A stretch of DNA of 64,000 bases from Rhizobium leguminosarum bv. trifolii WSM2297 (lineage in GTDB: Bacteria > Pseudomonadota > Alphaproteobacteria > Rhizobiales > Rhizobiaceae), in NCBI RefSeq assembly GCF_000271845.1, contig NZ_JH719395.1:2077287-2141286 (forward strand), read 5' to 3'. Shown piece by piece: positions 1 through 9,598 of the stretch (the first letter of the stretch is position 1; every line of letters begins with the position of its first letter). The notes below the pieces were generated by a model. The model saw only the letters and a program-made list of their open reading frames with translations, was not told the origin of the DNA and made no database searches. The position numbers and the translations under genes were made by a program.

Positions 1-1033
<1,033 letters not shown>

Positions 1034-3418
1034 ATGTTCCTGGAAGACGAATATGCCATAGGGCGCATACGCGCGCGCCGTATTTCCATTTCATTTCTTG
1101 TCGCCATCACCGCCTTTGCAGCCTGCATCGCCGCGATGCTGGGGCTTGCCTCCACCGCCCGCGCCGAGGCACGGCAGGGTTCCGGCCAGCTCGCGGCCCT
1201 CGTCCGGCCGAACGACGTAAACAGCGGCTCGCTGCTCTTCCCGTCGAAGGAACCGGGCTTCTATGTCGAAGCGCCGCGGCTGAAGACCGACGTTGCAATC
1301 GATGTCTCCGGCCCGATCGCCAGAGTGAAGATGACGCAACGCTTCCGAAACCCGAGCCAGGGCTGGGTCGAGGGCACCTACGTCTTCCCGCTGCCGGACA
1401 ATTCAGCCGTCGATGCGCTGAAAATGCAGATCGGCCAACGCTTCATCGAAGGCCAGATCAAGCCGCGCCAGGAAGCCCGCGAAATCTACGAACAGGCCAA
1501 GGCCGAGGGCAAGAAGACGGCGCTGCTCGAACAGCAGCGGCCGAACATCTTCACCAACCAGGTCGCCAATATCGGCCCCGGCGAAGAGATCGTCGTGCAG
1601 ATCGAATATCAGCAGACCGTCCACCAGTCGGGCGGCGAGTTCTCGCTGCGCTTCCCGATGGTCGTCGCCCCGCGCTACAATCCGGCGCCGATCGTCCAGA
1701 CCGTCGAGTTCAACAACGGCGCCGGTTTCGCCACGCCGCGCGATCCGGTGGAAAACCGGGAGAAGATCGAGGCCCCGGTGCTCGATCCGCGCGACAATGC
1801 CAAGATCAATCCGGTTTCGCTGACCGTCAATCTCAAGGCCGGCTTCCCGCTCGGCGAGGTCAAATCCTCCTTCCACGAGGTCGATATCCGCCAAGACGGC
1901 GACCAGGCAAGAACGGTCAGCCTGAAAGGCGAAGCCGTTCCCGCCGACAAGGATTTCGAGTTCACCTGGAAACCCGCGCCCGGCAAGCTGCCGAGCGCCG
2001 GCCTCTTTCGCGAAGTGAAGGACGGTAAGACCTATTTGCTCGCCTTTGTCACTCCGCCCACGGCGCCGGATGCGGCAGCGCCCCCGGCAAAACGTGAAGT
2101 AGTCTTCGTCATCGACAATTCCGGCTCCATGTCCGGCCCGTCGATCGAGCAGGCAAGGCAGAGCCTGGCGCTCGCCATTTCCAGGCTGAACCCCGACGAC
2201 CGCTTCAATGTCATCCGTTTCGACGACACGATGACCGACTATTTCAAGGGCCTGGTCGCTGGCACCCCAGACAACCGGGAAAAGGCGATCGCCTATGTCA
2301 GGGGCCTGACCGCCGACGGCGGCACGGAGATGCTGCCCGCGCTCGAGGATGCGCTGCGCAATCAAGGACCGGTTGCAACCCGAGCTCTGCGGCAGGTCGT
2401 GTTCCTGACCGATGGTGCGATCGGCAACGAACAGCAGCTCTTCCAGGAAATCACCGCAAACCGCGGCGATGCCCGCGTCTTTACCGTCGGTATCGGCTCG
2501 GCCCCGAACACCTATTTCATGACCAAGGCCGCCGAAATCGGCCGTGGTACCTTCACTCAGATCGGCTCGACCGATCAGGTGGCAAGCCGTATGGGCGAGC
2601 TTTTCGCCAAGCTGCAGAACCCCGCCATGACCGATATCGCCGCAAAATTCGAGGGCATCGCTGCTGAGGATATCACGCCGAACCCGATGCCGGACCTTTA
2701 TAGCGGCGAGCCTGTCGTTCTAACCGCGGAACTGCCGGAGGTTAAGCCCTCCGGCAAGCTTGAGATCATCGGCAAGACCGGCGACCAGCCCTGGCGCGTC
2801 GAGATGGATATCGCCAATGCCGCCGAAGGCAGCGGCATCTCCAAGCTCTGGGCGCGGCGCAAGATCGATGATTTCGAAGCCCGCGCCTATGAGCGTCAGG
2901 ATCCGGCCGGGCTCGACAAGGATATCGAGACGGTGGCGCTCGCCCACCATCTCGTCTCCCGCCTCACCAGCCTGGTCGCCGTCGACGTCACTCCGTCGCG
3001 GCCGGCAGGCGAGCCGCTCGGTTCGGCGAAGCTGCCGCTCAACCTGCCTGAGGGTTGGGATTTCGATAAGGTCTTCGGTGAAAACCTTATTCCTCCTGGC
3101 GGCGGAGAACGTCACGGCGCAGTTACCCCTGTAGGAAACGCCGGACCGCAGCAGGCCGCGGCCGAAACACGGGATCTTGCCGCATCGCCTGAGATCGCAA
3201 ACATGATGGCCGCAGCCCCGACAGCCAAGGCCGCAACCCTGATCGCGCAGAGGAGCTCGACCGTAAACCTGCCGCAGACCGCGACGCGCGCCGACGAGCA
3301 GATCATCCGCGGGCTTACCATGCTGCTGCTGGCGCTGATGGCGGCAAGCGGGCTGGCCGTCTGGCGCCGGCGCATCAAGCGGATGATCGCGCTCGGAGCC
3401 AAGCCAAATGGTCTCTAG
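1034..3418 (+). CDS. VIT/vWA-domain sortase substrate (marine proteobacterial sortase target family)
   Basis: A 794-residue exported protein that the adjacent sortase is expected to cleave and attach. A signal anchor covers residues 20-45 and ends in ASTARAEA. A vault/inter-alpha-trypsin domain follows at about 75-200. The vWA domain begins near 355, with an intact metal site: DNSGSMS at 361, GGTEM and LTDGA further on. Near the C-terminus comes LPQTA at 746-750 (bases 3269-3283), then a hydrophobic helix (LTMLLLALMAASG) and a basic tail (WRRRIKRM): a complete sorting signal. The start at 1034 has GAGGG at 1022-1026; an in-frame ATG at 1028 is too close to that site. The gene overlaps the sortase gene by 11 bases. 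The family, including its single-substrate partnership with a sortase in Proteobacteria, is known. The anchoring target in a cell with so little exposed peptidoglycan is not. Confidence 0.9.
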   Translation: MFLEDEYAIGRIRARRISISFLVAITAFAACIAAMLGLASTARAEARQGSGQLAALVRPNDVNSGSLLFPSKEPGFYVEAPRLKTDVAIDVSGPIARVKMTQRFRNPSQGWVEGTYVFPLPDNSAVDALKMQIGQRFIEGQIKPRQEAREIYEQAKAEGKKTALLEQQRPNIFTNQVANIGPGEEIVVQIEYQQTVHQSGGEFSLRFPMVVAPRYNPAPIVQTVEFNNGAGFATPRDPVENREKIEAPVLDPRDNAKINPVSLTVNLKAGFPLGEVKSSFHEVDIRQDGDQARTVSLKGEAVPADKDFEFTWKPAPGKLPSAGLFREVKDGKTYLLAFVTPPTAPDAAAPPAKREVVFVIDNSGSMSGPSIEQARQSLALAISRLNPDDRFNVIRFDDTMTDYFKGLVAGTPDNREKAIAYVRGLTADGGTEMLPALEDALRNQGPVATRALRQVVFLTDGAIGNEQQLFQEITANRGDARVFTVGIGSAPNTYFMTKAAEIGRGTFTQIGSTDQVASRMGELFAKLQNPAMTDIAAKFEGIAAEDITPNPMPDLYSGEPVVLTAELPEVKPSGKLEIIGKTGDQPWRVEMDIANAAEGSGISKLWARRKIDDFEARAYERQDPAGLDKDIETVALAHHLVSRLTSLVAVDVTPSRPAGEPLGSAKLPLNLPEGWDFDKVFGENLIPPGGGERHGAVTPVGNAGPQQAAAETRDLAASPEIANMMAAAPTAKAATLIAQRSSTVNLPQTATRADEQIIRGLTMLLLALMAASGLAVWRRRIKRMIALGAKPNGL

Positions 3419-4181
3419 GCTCTCAGCAAGCCGGAACGAGGAAGCGGCCGAATTCGAGCCGCTTCCGACCTATCTGGAACTCGCCATGGCCGCCGCCACG
3501 GCCCACGACAGGCCCAAAGTGCGCCAGAGGAAGGGGTTCTTCCTCTGGCGTCTTTCCTCGATCGAAAAAACGATCGCAGTCGCTATCGCCGGCCTTGCTC
3601 TTTACGGCTTGGCGCTGATCGGCGAGGGCTTCCTGCTGAAGGCGAAGGCGGAACTCTCCCAGATCCTGCTGAAACGCGCCTTCGCCGCGGAACTCAACGG
3701 CGAGGAGAAAAAACCTTGGCCCTGGGCCGATTTCACCACGGAGGCCAAAGTGCGCGCACCGCGCCTCGGCAAGGAGGCGATCGTGCTCTCCGGCGCCTCC
3801 GGCGAAGCCCTCGCCTTCGGCCCGGCTTGGCTCACCGACACGCCGCAACCCGGCGAGGAAGGCACCTCGGTGATCGCCGCTCATCGCGACACACATTTCC
3901 GCTGGCTGCAATTTGTAAAGCCCGGCGATACGATCGAGGTCACCCGCCGTGACGGCAGACTATTGACCTTCAAGGCCGGCGAGGGCCGCATCGCCGCGTG
4001 GGATGCCAGCGGCATTGACCCCTCCTCCAACGGCCGCCGCCTGGTGCTGACCACCTGCTGGCCCTTCGATGCGACCGAACGCGGGCCGCTGCGCTACATC
4101 CTCGAGGCGGAACTGGTCGACGGCGAAGCAACCGGCTCCGTTCAACCGGCAAACACAAAGCCGTTATCCCAGACCGAATGA
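3408..4181 (+). CDS. Class GN sortase
   Basis: Cysteine transpeptidase of 257 residues, predicted to sit in the inner membrane facing the periplasm. A single N-terminal helix lies at about residues 54-74. The catalytic set is visible: His159 in AAHRDTHF, Cys217 in LTTCWPF and Arg229 in PLRYILEAEL. The ATG lies inside the last codons of the substrate gene, so the two are probably translationally coupled. Length and motifs match the Gram-negative sortase family (called marine sortase in its original description), not the housekeeping SrtA of Firmicutes. No other LPxTG-like protein is visible in this window, consistent with a one-enzyme, one-substrate system. Confidence 0.92.
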   Translation: MVSRLSASRNEEAAEFEPLPTYLELAMAAATAHDRPKVRQRKGFFLWRLSSIEKTIAVAIAGLALYGLALIGEGFLLKAKAELSQILLKRAFAAELNGEEKKPWPWADFTTEAKVRAPRLGKEAIVLSGASGEALAFGPAWLTDTPQPGEEGTSVIAAHRDTHFRWLQFVKPGDTIEVTRRDGRLLTFKAGEGRIAAWDASGIDPSSNGRRLVLTTCWPFDATERGPLRYILEAELVDGEATGSVQPANTKPLSQTE

Positions 4182-4240
4182 GGCTTGAAGCTATCCCCTG
4201 CCCGCTCCACGTTCGGGATGGAGAGACGACGGGGAAGCAA

Positions 4241-5383
4241 ATGAAGAGAATGGCCAACTTCCATTTCGCCGCAGCGCTGGTCCTGTTTGGCGCGATACCC
4301 GCCGGTGCGGCCGATACCGTCAGCACGCAGGGTCCCGCGGTCCTCATCGAAAAACTCGCCGATGGCCTCGAACACCCCTGGGCGGTCGAGGTGTTGCCCG
4401 ATGGCGCCTATCTCGTCACCGAGCGGCCGGGCCGCATGCGGATCGTCCGCGACGGCAAGGTCTCCGCCCCGATCGGCGGCGTGCCCAAGGTCAGCGCCCG
4501 TGGCCAGGGCGGCCTGATGGATGTGGCGCTCGCTCCGGACTTTGCGACATCTCGAAAGCTCTATTTCACCGCCGCCATCGCCAATGGGCAGGGCTCCGGC
4601 ACCGAAGCCTTCAGCGCCACGCTGTCCGCCGACGAGAAGAGACTGGACGCCGTCACGCCTGTTTTCACCATGCGGCGTTTCACCTCGGGCAACATCCAAT
4701 ATGGTTCGCGCATCGCAATTGCCCCCGATGGCAGCCTGTTCATCAGCGTCGGTGACCGTGGCGACCGCGACCGCTCGCAGGACTGGCGGGACGACGCCGG
4801 CTCGATCATCCACATCAATGCCGATGGCAGCATCCCAGCCGACAACCCTTTTAAGGATGGCGGCAAGGCGCTGCCGGAAATCTGGTCGAAGGGCCACCGC
4901 AACCCGCAGGGCATCACCTTCGATACAAAGGACGGCAAGCTCTACACCGTCGAACACGGCGCGCGCGGCGGCGACGAGATCAACCAGCCCGAGGCCGGCA
5001 AGAATTACGGCTGGCCGATCATCACCTACGGCCGCGATTATTCAGGCGCCGAGATCGGCGAAGGCACCGCCAAGAAGGGGCTTGAACAGCCGTTGCATTA
5101 CTGGGATCCGTCGATCGCCCCTGGTGCGCTCGCCGTTTATCGCGGCTCCATGTTTCCGGAGTGGGACGGCAATTTCCTCGTCGCAGCGCTGAAGTTCCAG
5201 CTGCTCTCGCGCATGCAGTGTGACGAGAGCGGCGCCTTCGTCGCCGAAGAGCGACTGTTCGAGGGCGAATACGGCCGCATCCGCGATGTGATCGTCGCCC
5301 CCGACGGCGCGCTACTGATGGTGACAGACGAAGATAACGGATCGCTGCTCAGAGTCTCGCGCGCCGAGGCCAGCAACGGCTGA
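4241..5383 (+). CDS. PQQ-dependent sugar dehydrogenase (YliI/sorbosone dehydrogenase family)
   Basis: A periplasmic beta-propeller dehydrogenase of 380 residues, expected to oxidise aldose sugars with PQQ. It has a signal peptide (MKRMANFHFAAALVLFGAIP, cleavage around AGAA). Family landmarks are LEHPWAVEVLPDG, GRGQGGLMDVALAPDF-like residues (ARGQGGLMDVALAPDF), SVGDRGDRDRSQD, KGHRNPQG, EHGARGGDEIN and KNYGWP. The start at 4241 has GGGGA 5 bases upstream. An earlier in-frame ATG at 4178 would place 21 non-signal residues first and overlap the sortase stop. No PQQ synthesis genes are in the window, so the in vivo cofactor status is unknown. The substrate is not predictable from sequence. Confidence 0.88.
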   Translation: MKRMANFHFAAALVLFGAIPAGAADTVSTQGPAVLIEKLADGLEHPWAVEVLPDGAYLVTERPGRMRIVRDGKVSAPIGGVPKVSARGQGGLMDVALAPDFATSRKLYFTAAIANGQGSGTEAFSATLSADEKRLDAVTPVFTMRRFTSGNIQYGSRIAIAPDGSLFISVGDRGDRDRSQDWRDDAGSIIHINADGSIPADNPFKDGGKALPEIWSKGHRNPQGITFDTKDGKLYTVEHGARGGDEINQPEAGKNYGWPIITYGRDYSGAEIGEGTAKKGLEQPLHYWDPSIAPGALAVYRGSMFPEWDGNFLVAALKFQLLSRMQCDESGAFVAEERLFEGEYGRIRDVIVAPDGALLMVTDEDNGSLLRVSRAEASNG

Positions 5384-5385
5384 GG

Positions 5386-5856
5386 TCACAACGCGCCGCG
5401 CAACTCCTTGCGGATGACGAATTTCAGTCCGGACCAGATCTCATCGATGGCACAGACCTTGACGTCGACAAGACCTGTCGGAAGGAGAATCTCTCGCAGC
5501 ACACCCTCGGTGACATCGGTCGGCACCCGCGAACTCCTCTTCGGCCAGGAGATCCACAGCATGCCGTCCGGCTTGAGAACACCGAAGATCGTAGGCGCGA
5601 CGGCGTCCAGCACCTCTCGTACAGTCACAAACAGATGCACATAGTCGAACGCCCGCCGAGGCGTTTCTGGAAGCGCAAAGGCGACCGAGGCAAACCCGTC
5701 GAAGCCATGGATGTCACCAACCGTTTCGGGAACGCCGAGAAGCGCAGCCGTCTGTCCGCGCACAAGGCCGAGCTTCCTGGCAAGCGGCGTGCCTGAATAG
5801 CCTGCCGTCCCGGGCGCCACCATTTTGCCGGCCAGCCGGCCTTCTTCGCGTCGCAT
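5386..5856 (-). CDS. DUF3052 family protein
   Basis: A 156-residue cytosolic protein of the DUF3052 family, whose function is unknown. It carries the family pattern GYSGTPLARKLGL near residue 20 and DYVHLFVT, PDGMLWISWPK and WSGLKFVIRK further on; the fold resembles a methyltransferase-like Rossmann core, but no SAM-binding glycine loop is obvious. The start at 5856 is supported by GGAGGTGA just upstream on the minus strand; an internal ATG at 5823 (MVAPGTAGYSG) is the alternative. It is convergent with the sugar dehydrogenase and divergent from the exporter gene. Confidence 0.85.
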   Translation of the reverse strand: MRREEGRLAGKMVAPGTAGYSGTPLARKLGLVRGQTAALLGVPETVGDIHGFDGFASVAFALPETPRRAFDYVHLFVTVREVLDAVAPTIFGVLKPDGMLWISWPKRSSRVPTDVTEGVLREILLPTGLVDVKVCAIDEIWSGLKFVIRKELRGAL

Positions 5857-5958
5857 GCATCACCTCCGTCGTCAGGTGTGAAGTCATCACCCTTGCCTCG
5901 AGCAAACGCAACTGCTAACCGCTTGGCCACATCTCCCCCTTCCCGATCGAGGATCGAC

Positions 5959-6849
5959 ATGACTCGCGCTCAGGCGAACCTCTTTCTATTGCTTGCAGCC
6001 GCCATTTGGGGCGGCGGCTTCGTTGCCCAGTCGACGGCGATGAAAGCGATCGGGCCCTTCTGGTTCATCGCCCTGCGTTTTGCCGTCGCCACATTGGCCG
6101 TGCTGCCCTTCGTCGTTTTTGAAGCGCGCAAAGCCAAGGCAAGGACAAGCGCCCGCCATGCGAAACTCTATATCCTCACCGGCCTTGCTCTTTTCAGCGG
6201 CGCAGCCACGCAGCAGGTCGGGTTGCAGACGACGACGGTGACGAATTCCAGCTTCATCACCGGCCTCTATGTCGTCTTCGTGCCGCTCATCGCCGTGTTC
6301 TTCCTCCGGCGTGCCCCACATTGGATCATCTGGCCGGGTGCGCTGATGGCCGTCGCCGGCATCTATCTCCTCTCCGGCGGTCAGCTCTCGGCCCTCACAT
6401 CAGGCGATCTTCTGACGGTCGCCTGCGCCGTCTTCTGGGCAATCCAGATCACCCTTGCCGGCACAGCCGTTTCTGCGACCGGAAGGCCGCTCGCACTCTC
6501 GGCCACGCAATTCGCCGTCACCGCGGTCTGCGCGCTCACGATTGCCGCAGCCTTTGAACCGATCAGCCTATCGGCAATATGGGCCGCGGCGCCTGAGATC
6601 CTCTATGTCGGCATCTTCTCCTCCGGCCTCGCTTTCGTGCTGCAGGTGATCGCCCAGCGCTACACCACGCCGTCGCAGGCCGCGATTTTCCTCTCTTCCG
6701 AGGCATTGTTCGGCTCTTCGCTCGCGGCCCTCCTGCTCGGCGAGACGATGCCGGCAACCGGTTATGCAGGTTGCGCGCTCATGTTTATCGCTATGCTTGT
6801 GGTCGAACTCGTGCCCGAGCTCGCCCGGCGGCGCCTGCCCGCCGCTTGA
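5959..6849 (+). CDS. DMT-superfamily transporter (EamA domains)
   Basis: An inner-membrane drug/metabolite exporter of 296 residues with about ten helices in two EamA repeats. Repeat one begins with LFLLLAAAIWGGGFVAQS; repeat two starts near residue 155 (LTVACAVFWAIQITLAG) and ends with YTTPSQAAIFLSSEALFGS. The start at 5959 has a GAGGA a few bases upstream. An in-frame ATG at 5878 would add 27 hydrophilic residues and looks wrong for this family. Substrate unknown; related proteins export amino acids, nucleosides or other metabolites. Confidence 0.88.
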   Translation: MTRAQANLFLLLAAAIWGGGFVAQSTAMKAIGPFWFIALRFAVATLAVLPFVVFEARKAKARTSARHAKLYILTGLALFSGAATQQVGLQTTTVTNSSFITGLYVVFVPLIAVFFLRRAPHWIIWPGALMAVAGIYLLSGGQLSALTSGDLLTVACAVFWAIQITLAGTAVSATGRPLALSATQFAVTAVCALTIAAAFEPISLSAIWAAAPEILYVGIFSSGLAFVLQVIAQRYTTPSQAAIFLSSEALFGSSLAALLLGETMPATGYAGCALMFIAMLVVELVPELARRRLPAA

Positions 6850-7335
6850 ACACGCGTCCAAATATGGGTGAGCCACGCATCGGAAAAAATTTTATCGGAT
6901 GCGCAAAGACGCGTTCACGTTGCATTTTTGGGAAAATCTGCTCGGAACTTATATTGCAGACGATATAAAACGTTAATCATTCCCTATCTTCGAAGAAAAT
7001 TTTGCGTTTTTGCGCAAATTGGATATTCGCAGGCGTCTGCCGCACACGAGACAATAAAAACTTTTGCTTGCCAAAATCCTTTAATCGCAGCAATCTCGGC
7101 GCGTTCGGGCATTTTGCGAGCATGGGAAGTCCTTAAGTATTTGCGCGCCGGGAACGCTAATATCCCGGTCAGCCGGTTCCGAAAATGGCGGGCGAAAGTC
7201 CTGTCTGGAGCAGGCCGAGGTAGAGGGGACCCTTTTTCTCACATTTCAAGAATTGCCTGCCAACCCCTCCTGCAAGGAGGCAATGCTATGATGCTGCCCG
7301 TGTGGATGGCGGGCAGAGAGAAAAGGACCTGACGC
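6850..7335. promoter_or_regulatory. 486-bp AT-rich leader upstream of the cold-shock gene
   Basis: From about 6880 to 7090 base composition drops well below that of the flanking genes, with runs such as AAAAAATTTTAT and an imperfect inverted repeat AATTTTGCG...CGCAAATT near 6995-7020. A frame open from 6868 to 7332 on the plus strand has no family resemblance and no ribosome-binding site. Likely contents are the promoter(s) and a long untranslated leader of the cold-shock gene, a known feature of this gene type. The position of the promoter is not certain. Confidence 0.5.
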
Positions 7336-7551
7336 ATGGCAGAGACTGGGACTGTAAAATTCTTCAATACCGACAAAGGCTTCGGCTTCATCAAGCCGGA
7401 CCGCGGCGGCGCCGATATCTTCGTTCACATTTCTGCCGTTCAAGCCTCCGGGCTGGCCGGTCTGACGGAAAACCAGAAGGTAAGCTTCGACACGGAGCCG
7501 GATCGCCGTGGCAAAGGCCCGAAGGCCGTCAATCTGCAGATTTCGGGCTGA
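7336..7551 (+). CDS. Cold-shock protein (CspA family)
   Basis: A 71-residue single OB-fold RNA chaperone that binds single-stranded nucleic acid and helps translation and RNA melting. The two RNA-binding motifs are intact: GTVKFFNTDKGFGFI (RNP1) and DIFVHIS (RNP2). A long AT-rich leader precedes it and an intrinsic terminator follows at 7585, so it is probably a single-gene transcript. Which of the several rhizobial Csp paralogues this is, and whether it is cold-inducible, cannot be read from the sequence. Confidence 0.95.
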   Translation: MAETGTVKFFNTDKGFGFIKPDRGGADIFVHISAVQASGLAGLTENQKVSFDTEPDRRGKGPKAVNLQISG

Positions 7552-7584
7552 ACGCTTAACAAGGCTGTCGAATTCGAGTTGAAG

Positions 7585-7606
7585 CCCGGCAGCAATGCCG
7601 GGTTTT
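7585..7606 (+). terminator. Intrinsic terminator of the cold-shock gene
   Basis: CCCGGC (7585-7590), loop, GCCGGG (7597-7602), followed by TTTT. It lies 34 bases after the stop codon. Confidence 0.8.
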
Positions 7607-7692
7607 GTCGTTCAGCCTTCGTTCAGCTGTAAGTCCTTAGTACTATGACCATCGAGAAGGAACCGGCGTTCGGTTTCCGGGATTAGGACTTT

Positions 7693-8169
7693 ATGCTTAT
7701 GAACAGGCTCGCCAAGACTCTTCTGCTGACGGCAACTGCTGCCGCACTCACGCTTTCTGCCATCGGCGAGGCATCGGCCGGCGATCGCCATTGGCGTCAT
7801 AACAACCACCACGGCGGCAATGATGCATGGGTCGGCGGCGCCGTCGGCCTTGCGACCGGCCTGATCGTCGGTTCTGCCATTGCCAACGCCAATAACGGTC
7901 CTGCTTACGAAGAACGCCGCTACATCGACCCAGCCTACGAGCCGGATTACTACGAGCCCGCTCCTGTTTATCGCGCCCCGCGCCGCGTCTACGTCGAGCA
8001 GCCGGAATATGTCGAGCAGCCGCGATACTATGCGCCGGTCCGCGCGGCAGTCGAGCCCTGGTCGCCGCAATGGCAGCGCTATTGCTCGTATCGCTACCGC
8101 TCCTTCGATCCGCGCAGCGGCACCTATATCGGCAATGACGGCCGCAGCCACTTCTGCACCGCCGGTTGA
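7693..8169 (+). CDS. BA14K family protein
   Basis: A small exported protein of 158 residues from a family common in Rhizobiales; the founding Brucella member is an immunoreactive protein with lectin-like behaviour. It has a signal peptide (LLLTATAAALTLSA, cleavage near EASA). A glycine-rich hydrophobic stretch (GGAVGLATGLIVGSAIA) follows at about 43-60. A Tyr/Pro/Glu-rich middle comes next, then the diagnostic C-terminal motif CSYRYRSFDPRSGTY with a final cysteine. Two ATGs are possible, at 7693 and 7699; AGGA at 7685 suits either. A strong terminator follows at 8192. Confidence 0.9.
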   Translation: MLMNRLAKTLLLTATAAALTLSAIGEASAGDRHWRHNNHHGGNDAWVGGAVGLATGLIVGSAIANANNGPAYEERRYIDPAYEPDYYEPAPVYRAPRRVYVEQPEYVEQPRYYAPVRAAVEPWSPQWQRYCSYRYRSFDPRSGTYIGNDGRSHFCTAG

Positions 8170-8191
8170 TTGCTCCTCTATTCCTGATACG

Positions 8192-8222
8192 AAGCGCCGC
8201 TTTTCAGCGGCGCTTTTGTTTT
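8192..8222 (+). terminator. Intrinsic terminator after the BA14K gene
   Basis: Perfect 9-bp stem AAGCGCCGC (8192-8200) with GCGGCGCTT (8207-8215), followed by TTGTTTTT. It separates the BA14K gene from the convergent SDR gene. Confidence 0.85.
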
Positions 8223-8231
8223 TGGCCCTGT

Positions 8232-9104
8232 TCAGCCAACCTTCTTTTCCCAGGGCATCGGCCCCACCTCGGCATCCGGGTCGAAATCGGTCGAGACGCT
8301 GACGGCGCGCCATTCGCGATCGGCCTCGATCCGCGCGGCGTCCGCTTTCTCGACGTTGCGCACAGCATCGCTGCCGAGCAGCAGCCGGAACGGTGGCGCA
8401 TCGAGACCGGCAATGTGGATGATAACCGCAGCCGCTTTCGAGGGATCGCCGGGCTGGCGACCATCATACTCACGCTGGAAACGAACCGTGGCGCCGACCG
8501 TCTCCGCATACTCCGCCCGCCCTTCGGCAAGCACCGTCGAGGCGCCGGCGAAATCGGTCCTGAAGCCGCCGGGCTCGATCACCGTTACCTTGATCCCGAA
8601 GGACGCGACCTCCTTCGCCAACACTTCAGAAAAGCCCTCGACAGCGAATTTCGCCGCCGAATAGGCCCCGCGCCCGGCAGGCCCGATCCGCCCACCGACG
8701 GATGAGAACTGGATGATGTGCCCCGCCCCCTGTCTACGCATCAGGGCGATCACCGCCTTGGTCATGATAATCGTGCCGAACAAGTTGGTCTCGATCTGGG
8801 CCCGGAAGTCGGCGAGACTAGTATCTTCGATCGAGGAAACATTGCCGTAGCCGGCATTATTGACAAGCACGTCGATGCGCCCGAACCTCTTCACGCTAGC
8901 CTCGACCGCCGCCGCTGCCGCTGTCTCGTCGGTCACATCAAGCGCGATCGTCAGCACCTGGCCGCTATACCGGTCGGAGAGATCGGCAAGCCGGGCGGGA
9001 TCGCGCGCTGTCGCCACCAGATTGTCGCCGGAGGCCAAAACCGCCTCCGCCAGCGCCCGGCCGAGACCGCGCGAACTTCCAGTAATCAACCAGACCCTGG
9101 ACAT
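8232..9104 (-). CDS. SDR family oxidoreductase
   Basis: A 290-residue NAD(P)-dependent short-chain dehydrogenase. The cofactor loop TGSSRGLGRALAE is at residue 8, NNAGYG near residue 83, and the catalytic Ser-Tyr-Lys set is SSVGG...YSAAKFA (Tyr near 150). The start at 9104 has AAGGAAGGG 7 bases upstream. The best-known relatives act on unknown carbonyls and are often called oxidoreductase or retinol dehydrogenase-like. It is transcribed divergently from the HxlR gene, which probably regulates it. Substrate unknown. Confidence 0.9.
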   Translation of the reverse strand: MSRVWLITGSSRGLGRALAEAVLASGDNLVATARDPARLADLSDRYSGQVLTIALDVTDETAAAAAVEASVKRFGRIDVLVNNAGYGNVSSIEDTSLADFRAQIETNLFGTIIMTKAVIALMRRQGAGHIIQFSSVGGRIGPAGRGAYSAAKFAVEGFSEVLAKEVASFGIKVTVIEPGGFRTDFAGASTVLAEGRAEYAETVGATVRFQREYDGRQPGDPSKAAAVIIHIAGLDAPPFRLLLGSDAVRNVEKADAARIEADREWRAVSVSTDFDPDAEVGPMPWEKKVG

Positions 9105-9205
9105 CGGAAACCCTTCCTTTTTTGGTTCCCGGATCATGTATGGTCTATTGTATCCGATCGAAAGAAGGTACCCGGACGATCTATACACACCTTGAGGTAA
9201 CTGAC
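9105..9205. promoter_or_regulatory. Divergent SDR/HxlR control region with a possible operator
   Basis: About 100 bp between divergent genes. It contains GTATCC (about 9148) and GGTACC (about 9166) arms separated by 11 bases, forming an imperfect dyad. HxlR regulators usually bind such a dyad between themselves and an adjacent oxidoreductase. That this is the operator is inference. Confidence 0.4.
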
Positions 9206-9598
9206 TTGACCAGCGACATGTTCGATTTCTGCTGCTCCATGACCGACGAACAGGATGCGCGCGCCCGCGAACTGATCGAGCGGGCGGCGGCGAAATGGCC
9301 GCTGCGCATCCTGCATGTGCTCTCAGACGCCGGCGCCCCCTTGCGCTTCTCGCGTCTTTTGGAACGGGTCGAGGGCATCAGCCAGAAAGTGCTGACGCAA
9401 ACGCTCCGCACCCTCGAAAGAGACGGCCTCATCATCCGCACGCTCTATCCGCAAGTGCCGCCGCGTGTTGAATATGAGTTGACGCCGCTTGGACGCGACC
9501 TCCTCATGCAGGTCGCAACGCTTTGGCGCTGGATCGTCGAGCGCCTCAGCGATTTTGATGCGCGTAAAGCCGTAAAACTGACAGCGATCGGGGTTTAG
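9206..9598 (+). CDS. HxlR family transcriptional regulator
   Basis: A winged-helix DNA-binding protein of 130 residues. It has the HxlR core: a pair of cysteines near the N-terminus (FCCSM), RWPLRILH-like (KWPLRILHVL), RFSRLLERVEGISQKVLTQTLRTLE (recognition helix region), DGLIIRTLYPQVPPRVEYELTPLG. I place the start at TTG 9206 because GAGGTAA lies 5 bases upstream; the ATG at 9218 is 17 bases from that site. Some family members sense quinones or aldehydes through cysteines; the CC pair here would fit, but that is inference. The last codons overlap the 3' end of the histidine kinase gene by 4 bases. Confidence 0.87.
   Translation: MTSDMFDFCCSMTDEQDARARELIERAAAKWPLRILHVLSDAGAPLRFSRLLERVEGISQKVLTQTLRTLERDGLIIRTLYPQVPPRVEYELTPLGRDLLMQVATLWRWIVERLSDFDARKAVKLTAIGV

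Noticed and set aside
6868..7332. Plus-strand frame of 154 codons ending just before the cold-shock gene
   Set aside because: Lies in the AT-rich leader, has no ribosome-binding site or family resemblance, and its codon use does not match the neighbouring genes.
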